Below are positions 29,391 to 36,576 of a stretch of 36,576 bases of DNA, one piece after another. This stretch comes from an uncultured Eubacteriales bacterium (lineage in GTDB: Bacteria; Bacillota; Clostridia; Oscillospirales; CAG-382). The first letter of the stretch is position 1; every line of letters begins with the position of its first letter. The notes under the pieces are model-generated. The model was given only the letters and a program-made list of their open reading frames with translations. It searched no databases and was not told the origin of the DNA. The stretch covers positions 1-36,576 of the forward strand of contig USHI01000001.1 of the NCBI GenBank assembly GCA_900554405.1, written 5' to 3'. A program made the translations under genes and the position numbers.

Positions 29391-30197
29391 TCAGGCGATC
29401 CCGAAAACCTTTTTTGCGGTATCGCAGAATATCTGCTGCTTTTCGGATCCCGTAAAGCCGCATTCATCCACAAGCGGGTAGGAAAATGCTGTCCCCCACA
29501 AGGGGTAATCGCTTCCGAACATTATCCGTTCCGTACCGTGCTTTTCGGCAAGCCGGTAAAGCCCGTGTGCATCCATTCCGAGGCGTGCTTCGCTTGTATC
29601 GGTGTACACGGGTGTGCCGATAAGGTACTTTTCGGCAAGCTCCCATACCGAATAGCCGCACATATGCGCGGCGATGATAACCAGCTCCGGAAACTTTTCC
29701 ATCACTGCACGCAGGCGCTTCGGGTGGGAAAGATCGCTTTTTGTATCCCCGACATGAAACAGTATCGGCAGCCCGAGACGTGCGCAAATGCGGTAGATTT
29801 CGACCGCAGTCGGATCGTCCGTGGCGAAATTCTGGAAATCCGGGTGCAGCTTCACGCCTTTCGCGCCGTTTTCTTTGGCATATATCAGCTCCTCCTCCGC
29901 AAGGGCAACGCCCATCGCGGGGTGGAAGGAGCACAGCGGGATAAAACGGGTGTCGCTTTTTGCCGTGCTCAGCAGAAAATCGTTTCCGTGGCGAACGGCT
30001 TCCGGCTTTAAGACGGCGGAGGATATGACAAACCTTGTGTTCGGCAGCCCTTCGCTCAGTGCCAAAAGGCATTCGGCTGTGCCGTCGCCCTGCCTGCCGA
30101 GGTGATAGTAGCTTGCGGTGTTTTCGGCGGCGCGCAGGGCAATCTTTGCCGGGAATATGTGGGTGTGTACGTCTATAATTTCTCTTTCGGTTATCAT
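29391..30197 (-). CDS. Amidohydrolase family (amidohydro_2) metal-dependent hydrolase
   Basis: 268 aa. ATG 30197 (MITEREIIDVHTHIFPAKIA) is chosen because the metal motif DVHTH must be near the N-terminus and GAAGG lies upstream; an in-frame start 13 codons earlier is not supported. It has a TIM-barrel amidohydrolase layout: HxH at 11-13, Lys-His in GAKGVKLHPDFQNF, His in LPILFHVGDTKSD, His in VIIAAHMCGYSVWEL, and Asp in RIMFGSDYPLWGTAFSYP. Relatives include decarboxylases and lactone hydrolases, and no substrate is indicated. It is transcribed toward the long terminator, with a bidirectional terminator upstream, so it is probably monocistronic. Confidence 0.85.
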   Translation of the reverse strand: MITEREIIDVHTHIFPAKIALRAAENTASYYHLGRQGDGTAECLLALSEGLPNTRFVISSAVLKPEAVRHGNDFLLSTAKSDTRFIPLCSFHPAMGVALAEEELIYAKENGAKGVKLHPDFQNFATDDPTAVEIYRICARLGLPILFHVGDTKSDLSHPKRLRAVMEKFPELVIIAAHMCGYSVWELAEKYLIGTPVYTDTSEARLGMDAHGLYRLAEKHGTERIMFGSDYPLWGTAFSYPLVDECGFTGSEKQQIFCDTAKKVFGIA

Positions 30198-30218
30198 TTT
30201 GTGCCTTCGGTAGTGGTT

Positions 30219-30272
30219 AAAAAAAGCAAAAAGCACCGGAAACGGCGTTCCGCTTCCGATGCCTTTTTTTCC
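30219..30272. terminator. Bidirectional terminator between the amidohydrolase and the Cys/Asp-rich gene
   Basis: GCACCGGAAACGG (30233-30245), CGTT, CCGCTTCCGATGC (30250-30262), followed by CTTTTTTTCC on plus and TTTTTGCTTTTTTT on minus. It ends the efp transcript. Confidence 0.85.
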
Positions 30273-30290
30273 GTCAGGGTGTAAAAGAGG

Positions 30291-30758
30291 TTATTTGTCC
30301 TCTTCTTCGGATTCGTCCTCGTCGTCGGTCTGGACAAGGCTCAAAAGCTTGCCGCAGTTGGGGCATTCAAGCTCGTCGATCTCGTCTGCATCGCATTCGT
30401 CGATATAAACGGGCTTGCCGCAGGCGGGGCATTCAAGTTCCAGGCATTCGCAATCGCAATCGTCGTCATCGCAGCAGCAGTCGCAATCGTCGTCGCAGCA
30501 ATCGCAGTCGTCGTCGCAATCATCGCAGCAGTCGCAATCGCAGTAAAGCTCTTCTTCGACAGCGCCGAGATCCTCGTCAATCTCTTCGACATAATCGTTG
30601 AGCGTGGCGGTTTCGTCCTCCAGATCGAGCACGGAAAGCGAAAGGTCTTCGAGCAGATCCGCCATGGCGGAGATAACTTTGCCTTCGCCGTCGGAGGTGT
30701 CGATCTTCATGCCTTCGATAAGGCCTTTGATATAAGCGGCTTTTTCGGATACGGTCAT
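30291..30758 (-). CDS. CD1247-type protein with Cys/Asp-rich tract and zinc ribbon
   Basis: 155 aa, very acidic. Residues 1-70 form a helical domain (MTVSEKAAYIKGLIEGMKID, then MADLLEDLSLSVLDLEDETA) like the CD1247 N-terminal domain of clostridial proteins. Residues about 73-105 are built almost only of Asp and Cys, with 15 Cys in 33 residues. A zinc-ribbon pair, CPACGKPVYIDE and ECPNCGKLL, and an acidic tail follow. Its function is unknown. The tract could bind soft or transition metals, but that is inference. GGAG lies 9 bases before ATG 30758. It is 31 bases downstream of efp and shares its promoter and terminator. I recall the same neighbourhood from other Clostridia. Confidence 0.85.
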   Translation of the reverse strand: MTVSEKAAYIKGLIEGMKIDTSDGEGKVISAMADLLEDLSLSVLDLEDETATLNDYVEEIDEDLGAVEEELYCDCDCCDDCDDDCDCCDDDCDCCCDDDDCDCECLELECPACGKPVYIDECDADEIDELECPNCGKLLSLVQTDDEDESEEEDK

Positions 30759-30789
30759 TGTAGAATACTCCTTATATGATAAGTATTGA

Positions 30790-31347
30790 TCAGACGCGTT
30801 CGAGATATTCGCAGGAACGGGTATCGATCTTGATAACGTCGCCTTCGTTGATAAATATCGGAACTTTTACCTCGGCGCCGGTTTCGACGGTGGCGGGCTT
30901 GGTAACGTTCGTTGCCGTGTTGCCCTTCACGCCCGGTTCGGTGGCGGTGACTTCAAGCTCGACAAATATCGGAGGTTCAACAGAGAACACCTTGCCCTTG
31001 TAGGACATAAGGCGGCAGGTCATGCCTTCCTTGACAAACTTGAAGCTGTCGGGAAGCTGTTCCTTGTTGAGCGGTTCCTGATCGTAGGTGACAGGGTCCA
31101 TGAAATAGTAAAGGTCGCCGTCGTTGTAGCTGTATTCCATGTCTTTTCTTTCGACAACGGCCTGCGGGAATTTCGCGGTGGGGTTGAACGAGGTTTCGAT
31201 AACGGCGCCGGAGATGATGTTTCTCATCTTGGTGCGGACAAAAGCCGCGCCCTTGCCGGGTTTGACGTGCTGAAATTCGATAACCTGCATAAGTGCACCG
31301 TCCATTTCGAATGTCAAGCCGTTTTTGAAATCGCCTGCGGATATCAT
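30790..31347 (-). CDS. efp: Translation elongation factor P
   Basis: EF-P binds stalled ribosomes and helps form bonds at consecutive prolines. 185 aa, three beta-barrel domains. ATG 31347 (MISAGDFKNGLTFEMDGAL) has GGAGG 7 bases upstream; a longer in-frame start is unsupported. The domain I loop reads HVKPGKGAAFVRTK, with Lys32 at the tip that is modified in many bacteria. The C-terminus DVIKIDTRSCEYLERV is typical. None of the known modification genes (epmA/epmB, earP, ymfI) lies in the window. It forms a two-gene transcript with the Cys/Asp-rich protein. Confidence 0.97.
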   Translation of the reverse strand: MISAGDFKNGLTFEMDGALMQVIEFQHVKPGKGAAFVRTKMRNIISGAVIETSFNPTAKFPQAVVERKDMEYSYNDGDLYYFMDPVTYDQEPLNKEQLPDSFKFVKEGMTCRLMSYKGKVFSVEPPIFVELEVTATEPGVKGNTATNVTKPATVETGAEVKVPIFINEGDVIKIDTRSCEYLERV

Positions 31348-31402
31348 ATAAAATCCTCCTGAATTTAAGTCCTTTTCATCAGACAAATCTTTTCTACATT
31401 AT

Positions 31403-31431
31403 ATTCTATATCATGCAGGGCGTTTTGTCAA
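31403..31431 (-). promoter_or_regulatory. Promoter of efp
   Basis: Minus strand: -35 TTGACA (31426-31431), 17-base spacer, -10 TAGAAT (31403-31408), about 60 bases before the efp ATG. It lies in the gap after pepP. Confidence 0.7.
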
Positions 31432-31448
31432 GAGCTTTTTGGCGGTTA

Positions 31449-32528
31449 TTAAAGCTCGATAAGCCCGCGCGGGCTTGCGGTGAGGTTTTCGCAGCCGTTT
31501 TCGGTCACGAGCACCATGTTTTCGATACGCACACCGAATTTTCCGGGGATATATATACCCGGCTCTACGGTCACAATGTTGCCGGGGACAAGTATATCGT
31601 CGCTTGCGGGGGACACACGCGGATTTTCGTGGATCTCCAACCCGAGCGAATGCCCGAGCGAATGCCCGAAGTATTCGCCGTAGCCCGCATCCGCAATGAT
31701 CTTCCGTGCAACACCGTCGGCATCCCTGCCGGAAACGCCGGCGCGGATATATTTCATCGCCTCGCTCTGCGCCTCGAGCACGGTGTTGTAGACGTGCTTC
31801 ATTTCGTCGCTTGCCTTGCCCACGACAACGGTGCGTGTCATGTCGCTGCAATATCCGTTGTATTTCGCGCCGAAATCCATTGTGAAGAAGGAATCCTTCG
31901 TGAGCCGTTCATCGCCGGGAACGCCGTGCGGAAGCGAGGATTTCTTTCCGGAAACGGCTATGGTATCGAACGCAAGCCCGGAAGCGCCGGATCTGCGCAT
32001 GAAATATTCCATTTCCGAGGCAACTTCCGCTTCCGTGCGGTCCCCGTTGATAAAGCCGCAGATATGCTCGAAGGTGAGATCGGTTATCCTCTGTGCGGCG
32101 CGGATGTTTTCGATCTCCGCTTCGGTCTTGACACGCCTGAATTCCAGAACGATATCCTCCATAAAGCCGAACTCAACGCCATCGCAGCGGCTTTGCAGCG
32201 TTTGGAGCTGCAAAACGCTCACGAGTGCAGGGTCCACGCAGACACGCTTTGCGCCGTGGGAGTAAAAATAATCGGCAATGACGGCATAGAAATTCCCTTT
32301 CAGGAGCATGGGGTGAACGTCCGCGGAAAGCTTGCCCGCCTTTTTCAGGCTGTCCGCCGCTTCGAAATAGCGCGAATCGGCAAACAGGGCGGTTTCCTCG
32401 CGGCTGACAATGACAATGTCGTCCGTCGTGTAAAAGTCGCTCAGATAATGCTGGCTCGTTTCATCCAGAAACAGCGCGCAATCGTATCCGGCGGCGCTGA
32501 TCTTTTCGTAAACCTTTCTTCCGTTCAT
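31449..32528 (-). CDS. pepP: Xaa-Pro aminopeptidase (M24 family)
   Basis: 359 aa, cytoplasmic dimetal peptidase that removes an N-terminal residue preceding proline. The start ATG 32528 has GGAG 8 bases upstream. The creatinase-type N-domain covers residues 1-125. The pita-bread catalytic domain shows the metal ligands in order: DFGAKYNGYCSDMTRT (two Asp), FGHSLGHSLGLEIHENP (His), IVTVEPGIYIPG (Glu) and GVRIENMVLVT (Glu). It could equally be called a PepQ-like dipeptidase, because the family members are hard to tell apart. It lies 15 bases downstream of the fusion gene and upstream of efp, a usual neighbour in Firmicutes. Confidence 0.93.
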   Translation of the reverse strand: MNGRKVYEKISAAGYDCALFLDETSQHYLSDFYTTDDIVIVSREETALFADSRYFEAADSLKKAGKLSADVHPMLLKGNFYAVIADYFYSHGAKRVCVDPALVSVLQLQTLQSRCDGVEFGFMEDIVLEFRRVKTEAEIENIRAAQRITDLTFEHICGFINGDRTEAEVASEMEYFMRRSGASGLAFDTIAVSGKKSSLPHGVPGDERLTKDSFFTMDFGAKYNGYCSDMTRTVVVGKASDEMKHVYNTVLEAQSEAMKYIRAGVSGRDADGVARKIIADAGYGEYFGHSLGHSLGLEIHENPRVSPASDDILVPGNIVTVEPGIYIPGKFGVRIENMVLVTENGCENLTASPRGLIEL

Positions 32529-32543
32529 GGTATTTTCTCCTTT

Positions 32544-35079
32544 TTATGCTGTTACTATCCGCGCGGCATCGTGCAGCCCAAGCTGCTCCACCGCCTGCTC
32601 GCGCATTTTGTATTTGAGTATCTTTCCCGCCGCGTTCATCGGGAATTCGGTCACAAAGCTTACATAGCGCGGCGTTTTGTGCTTTGCCATATGCTCGGCG
32701 ACATAGGTTTTTATCTCGTCCTCCGTGAGCGTCATGCCGTCCTTCGGGATAACGCAGGCAAGAATTTCCTCGCCGTACTGCCTGTCCGGTACGCCGATAA
32801 CCTGAACATCCTTTACCTTCGGGTGGGTGTATATGAAATCCTCGATCTCTTTGGGATATATGTTTTCGCCTCCGCGGATGATCATATCCTTTATGCGCCC
32901 GGTGATCTTGAAATAGCCGTTTTCATCGCGCCGTGCAAGGTCGCCGGTGTGCAGCCAGCCCTCCGCATCGATGGCAAGCGCAGTCGCCTGCGGCATTTTG
33001 TAATACCCCTTCATGATATTGTATCCGCGCGCGACAAATTCGCCGTCGGTACCGTCGGGGAGCTCTTCGCCGGTTGACGGGTCCACGATTTTGCATTCCA
33101 CGCCGAACATTGCGGCACCGACAGTGTTCACGCGTGCTTCGATGCTGTCCGTCGTGCGGCTCATCGTGCAGCCGGGCGAAGCCTCCGTCTGACCGTAGGT
33201 GATGCAGATCTCGGACATATGCATTTTTTCGATAACATCCTGCATGACCTTTATCGGGCAGGGCGAGCCCGCCATGATCCCGGTGCGCATGTGCGAAAAA
33301 TCGGTTTTGGCAAAGCTTTCGTGCCCCAGCATTGCAATGAACATCGTGGGAACGCCGTGAAAGCAGGTTATCTTTTCGCGGTTGATGCAGTCCAGCGCGA
33401 TCCGCGGCGAAAAACGGCTGATCGGCGACATCGTCACCCCGTGCGTGACGGCAGCCGTCATGGCAAGCACCATGCCGAAGCAGTGGAACATCGGCACCTG
33501 TATCATCATTCGGTCGGCGCTCGAAAGATCCATGCAGTCGCCGATGTTTTTGCCGTTGTTTACGATATTGTAGTGCGTGAGCATGACACCCTTCGGGAAG
33601 CCCGTCGTGCCGGAGGTGTACTGCATATTGCAGACGTCGTGCTTGCTTATAAGCGAGCTGCGGCGGTATACCTCCTCTGCGGGGACATCGTCCGCAAGAG
33701 CAAGCGCATCCTCCCAGGTGAAGCAGCCCTCGCAGCGGCTCTGCACCGTGATAATGTTGCGCAGGAAGGGAACGCGGCGTGCGTAAAGCGGAGTTTTCGG
33801 GTCGTGTCCGGCAAGCTCGGGGCAGAGCTCGCGGATTATCGCGTTGTAATCGCTGTCCTTAAAGCCGTCGCACATGACAAGCGTGTGCGTGTCGGACTGG
33901 CGGAGCAGATATTCTATTTCATATATCTTGTAAGCCGTGTTGACGGTGACCAGCACCGCGCCGATCTTGGTCGTCGCCCAGAAGGTGATATACCATTGCG
34001 GAAGGTTTGTCGCCCATATCGCAACATGGTCGCCGCGCTTCACGCCCAGCGCGATAAGCGCACGGGCAAAACGGTCGACATCGCTGCGGAACTGCGGGTA
34101 GGTGCGGGTATAGTCGCATTCGGTAAAGCGGAAGGCGTATTGGTCGGGGAACGCCTCGCACACGCGGTCGAGAAGCTGCGGAAAGGTCAGGTCGATCAGC
34201 ATATTCTTTTGCCAGATATATCTGCCCGCGCCGCGCAGATCGGGGATAAGCGTGTCCGCTGCCGTGCGCCCGCCGAGGAATGCCGACATATAGTTTACAT
34301 AATGCGGAAACACTATGCCCGCATCCTGCAGGTCGGGAGCCCATTGCTTCACCCATTCCAGCGACAAATATCCCTCGTAATTGATGCTTTCGAGTGCGCC
34401 GATGATATCCGCAACGGGCATATCGCCTTCGCCCATCAGGCGGTATTGCACGGTTCCGTCCTCACAAACGCTGTCCTTTATGTGAACATAGGCGATATAC
34501 ATCCCGAGGTTCTGCACGGTTTTTTCGGGCGATTCGGCGCAGAAGCGGTAGGGATGGTGAACATCCCAAAGCGCCTTGACCGCATCACTTTCGGCGCGGT
34601 CGAGCAGCGCCTTCAGGCGTGCGGTATCGCTGTAAACACCGTTTGTTTCGACCAAAAGCGTTACGCCTGCTTCCTCTGCCGCCGGTATGAGCGCTTTGAG
34701 CTGCGCAAGGACTTCTTCATCGTCGACATCGTTGCCGGGGTTTATCACGTCGTCGCCGAGAACACGGACAAATCCGCAGCCGATCCTGCCTGCGGCGGCG
34801 ATGTATTCGCGGGTAAACACGGCGGTTTTCCGCCGCGCGGTCGTTATATGCAAGGCAGGCGCCGGAGGAAAAGCAGGAAACCGCGAGCCCCAGCGCGGAA
34901 AGCTTTTTCGCGGTATACATAATGTTGTCGGGCGAAAACGGGGTGACGTTTCTTCCGTCGGAAAGATCGTTGCCGAGCCCGCGGACTTCGATCCCGTCGA
35001 ACCCGAGGTCGGATGCCATTGCGCAGATATCGCCGAAGCCGTATCCGGGGCAGGCGAGCGTGGAGAAAGAGAGCTTCAT
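32544..35079 (-). pseudogene. TIM-barrel epimerase/acyl-CoA ligase fusion gene, frameshifted
   Basis: The gene starts at ATG 35079 (MKLSFSTLACPGYGFGDICA; AAAGGA upstream) and reads as a xylose-isomerase-like TIM barrel to CFSSGACLAYND near 34840. The frame then breaks and continues one base out of register from about 34830 (AVFTREYIAAAGRIGCGFVR). The second frame carries the rest of the barrel (LLVETNG, LWDVHHPYR, YVHIKDS, YLSLEWVKQW). It runs without a stop into a full AMP-binding acyl-CoA synthetase (YTSGTTGFPKGV at about 33588-33620, HTGDLARRDENGYFKITGRI, GGENIYPKEIEDF, AAGKILKYKMREQ). The span of 2536 bases is a multiple of three plus one, so one extra base explains it, probably in the GAAAACCGCCGTG stretch. 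If repaired, the protein would be about 844 aa. The ligase half may still be made only by internal initiation. The substrate is unknown. Confidence 0.85.
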
Positions 35080-35098
35080 TGTGTGTGTTCCTTTGCCT

Positions 35099-35136
35099 AA
35101 AAAATAAAAATACCCGGTCAAAAGCAAAAGACCGAG
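35099..35136 (-). terminator. Intrinsic terminator between the T-box-like leader and the fusion gene
   Basis: Minus strand: CTCGGTC (35130-35136) pairs with GACCGGG (35113-35119) around TTTTGCTTTT and is followed by TATTTTTATTTTTT. It lies about 20 bases before the fusion gene start, where the switchable terminator of a T-box leader would be. Confidence 0.8.
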
Positions 35137-35159
35137 CAAAAGGGCTTGAACCGAAAATT

Positions 35160-35340
35160 ATCACTTGCATTGCACGCCGAACAGCGGCTCTCGTTGATAA
35201 CGGTGAGAAACCCGACCGACCCCTAAATGATTTCGGGGCGGCAGCTCCGGGGTGAGATCGCGTTGCGCAATGCTGCCGTCTTGCACCGACCGACGGCTCT
35301 CTGAAAAGCATTCTCGCAGGCTTTTTCCCCTTCATTGCTT
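35160..35340 (-). promoter_or_regulatory. T-box-type leader, specifier CUC (Leu), without recognisable antiterminator
   Basis: T-box leaders bind uncharged tRNA and switch a terminator. Read on the minus strand, this region shows the Stem I signs in order. The kink-turn 5' side is AATGA followed by GGGG (35327-35336). AGAGAGCC and GGTCGGTGCAAGACGG follow. CTC-A-CCCC comes next (CTC at 35254-35256), where CCCC pairs with GGGG and CTC sits in the specifier position, then the conserved GGAGCTGCC. Stem III appears as CACCGTTATCAACGAGAGCC. The antiterminator sequence (AGGGTGGNACCGCG type) that should follow is absent; the RNA goes on to the terminator at 35099-35136. It may be a decayed or unusual T-box. 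The downstream gene is not an aminoacyl-tRNA synthetase or a leucine gene. Confidence 0.78.
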
Positions 35341-35352
35341 TTTACGGGATTG

Positions 35353-35381
35353 AGTATAGCGCTTTTGGCGCGCGTTGTCAA
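35353..35381 (-). promoter_or_regulatory. Promoter of the T-box-like leader
   Basis: Minus strand: -35 TTGACA (35376-35381), 17-base spacer, -10 TATACT (35353-35358). Transcription would begin near 35346, just before the T-box kink-turn sequence. Confidence 0.75.
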
Positions 35382-35400
35382 GTATTTCTGCAAAAAACGC

Positions 35401-35429
35401 TTGAAAAGGCGTTTCGGCTGTGTTATAAT
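35401..35429 (+). promoter_or_regulatory. Promoter of the oxidoreductase at 35468
   Basis: Plus strand: -35 TTGAAA (35401-35406), 17-base spacer, -10 TATAAT (35424-35429). It is divergent from the leader promoter, about 20 bases away. Confidence 0.75.
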
Positions 35430-35467
35430 CCGTTCAAGGTCAGAATTTATTTACCGGAGGAAGCATC

Positions 35468-36535
35468 ATGTCCAAAATGAAGGTTGCGATCATCGGCTGC
35501 GGCTGTATCGCAAACAATGCGCATATTCCCGCCTATATGGCGAACCCCGATGTCGAGATAAAGTATTTCTGCGATATCATCAGGGAAAAGGCCGAAAAGT
35601 GTGTCGAAAAGAACAACTGCGGCACCGCTATCGAAGATTACCACATCGCTCTGAACGATCCCGAGATCGAAGCAGTTTCGGTCTGCACTCCCAACAGAAT
35701 GCACACCCAGATATCCATCGATGCTCTTAAAGCAGGCAAAAACGTGCTTTGCGAAAAGCCTGCCGCAAGAACTTATGCCGAAGCAAAGCTCATGCAGGAA
35801 GCTCAGCACGAAACCGGCAAGGTACTCAATATCGGCGTTGTCAATCGCTTCAATGCCGGCGTAAACAAGCTGCGCGAGCTTATCCAGTCCGGCGAGCTCG
35901 GCGAAATTTATCACATCTATGTCAGCTTCCGTGCTCACCGCTCCATTCCGGGGCTCGGCGGTGCCTTTACCACCAAGGAAATCGCCGGCGGCGGCGTTCT
36001 TATCGACTGGGGCGTTCACTACCTCGATATAGTCATGTACTGCATGGATGATCCCAAGCCGCTCACCGTTTCCGCAAAAGCGTTCTCCAAGCTCGGCGTG
36101 GATATGCCCAATTATGTTTACGAGGGTATGTGGTCGGAAGAAACCAAGAACGTCAACGGCACCTATGATGTCGACGACTTCGTTACCGGCTTTGTCCGCA
36201 CCGAAGGCCCCACCATTACCTTCAACGGCGCATGGGCACAGAATATCGGCGTTGCCGAAACCTATATCGACTTTATCGGTACCAAGGCGGGCGCACGTCT
36301 TCAGTACGGCAGCGATTTCACCGTTTATACCACCGCTTGCGGCGGGCTCGTTTCGCTCAAGCCCAAATTCACTGCGAACAATATGTTCCAGAACGAGATC
36401 GACAGCTTCATCCGCTGCATCCGCACCGGCGAAAAGCTTCCTTCCCATATCGACAAGGCTGTCATCACCTCCCGCATGATGCAGGCGATGTACGATTCCT
36501 CCGACGAGGGCAAGGAAATCGATCTTTCCAAATAA
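35468..36535 (+). CDS. Gfo/Idh/MocA family NAD(P)-dependent oxidoreductase
   Basis: 355 aa. ATG 35468 has GGAGG 8 bases upstream. The N-terminal Rossmann fold starts KVAIIGCGCIANNAHIPAYM. The EKP motif is in GKNVLCEKPAARTYAEAKLM and the nicotinamide-side region is LNIGVVNRFNAGVNKLRELI. The C-terminal domain contains GGGVLIDWGVHYLDIVMYCM with the conserved active-site Asp and His. The substrate is probably a sugar or inositol derivative and cannot be narrowed down. It is a separate lineage from the enzyme at 5878-6912. Its codons are rich in C-ending forms, which suggests good expression. Confidence 0.93.
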   Translation: MSKMKVAIIGCGCIANNAHIPAYMANPDVEIKYFCDIIREKAEKCVEKNNCGTAIEDYHIALNDPEIEAVSVCTPNRMHTQISIDALKAGKNVLCEKPAARTYAEAKLMQEAQHETGKVLNIGVVNRFNAGVNKLRELIQSGELGEIYHIYVSFRAHRSIPGLGGAFTTKEIAGGGVLIDWGVHYLDIVMYCMDDPKPLTVSAKAFSKLGVDMPNYVYEGMWSEETKNVNGTYDVDDFVTGFVRTEGPTITFNGAWAQNIGVAETYIDFIGTKAGARLQYGSDFTVYTTACGGLVSLKPKFTANNMFQNEIDSFIRCIRTGEKLPSHIDKAVITSRMMQAMYDSSDEGKEIDLSK

Positions 36536-36558
36536 ACCCGTTAAATACCGCAAAAAAG

Positions 36559-36576
36559 CCCCCGGCGTAAAGCCGG
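36559..36576 (+). terminator. Start of a terminator hairpin cut by the window end
   Basis: CCGGC, GTAAA loop, GCCGG at the very end of the window, 20-odd bases after the oxidoreductase stop. The T-run, if any, is outside. Confidence 0.5.

Overview
The window is about 52% GC and reads as chromosome of an anaerobic, Gram-positive, low-to-mid GC Clostridia relative, probably a gut or rumen member of the Oscillospirales/Eubacteriales. The signs are whiA with dnaE, a T-box-like leader, an EF-P gene followed by a CD1247-type Cys/Asp-rich protein, dockerin-type secreted proteins, a ferredoxin:thioredoxin-reductase-like protein, sigma-A promoters close to TTGACA-N17-TATAAT and strong GGAGG ribosome binding sites. 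TGA is used as a normal stop in several genes, so the standard bacterial code applies. There is no sign of phage, insertion sequence, CRISPR array, tRNA or rRNA.

Layout. 1-1160: 3' part of a YgiQ-type radical SAM gene. 1238-3616 (-): a polar amino acid ABC transporter operon (binding lipoprotein, permease, ATPase). Its binding protein has the two lobes in reversed order. 3853-5175 (-): an ADP-ribosylglycohydrolase broken by one in-frame TGA. 5267-6912 (-): a YtqB/MnmM-type methyltransferase and a Gfo/Idh/MocA oxidoreductase. 7046-8548 (-): malQ, divergent from 8691-11380 (+), a TldD/TldE pair. 11468-16267 (-): two secreted dockerin-like proteins flanking an oxidoreductase and a small membrane export-type protein. 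The larger one has a cohesin-like domain, four repeats and a C-terminal dockerin.

16468-24832 (+): a long co-directional run murB-whiA-dnaE-PBP1-FTR-trxA, covering cell wall synthesis, replication and thiol redox. 24884-25627 (-): an amidase with an SH3 domain. 25894-27297 (+): infC-rpmI-rplT behind a leader with an attenuator-like hairpin, then rpsU with its own consensus promoter. 27442-29289 (+): a GH26-like lipoprotein. 29391-32528 (-): an amidohydrolase, a Cys/Asp-rich protein, efp and pepP. 32544-35079 (-): a TIM-barrel/acyl-CoA-ligase fusion gene carrying a frameshift, preceded by a T-box leader (specifier read as CUC, Leu) in which I cannot find the antiterminator T-box sequence. 35468-36535 (+): another Gfo/Idh/MocA oxidoreductase.

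Most genes are housekeeping. The parts most worth a second look are the circularly permuted amino-acid-binding lipoprotein, the Leu-type T-box leader without a recognisable antiterminator, a WhiA lacking about one LAGLIDADG repeat, the cohesin-repeat-dockerin protein with a 191-bp exact internal DNA repeat, and two genes each interrupted by a single base change. All family names come from reading the sequence; no database search was run.
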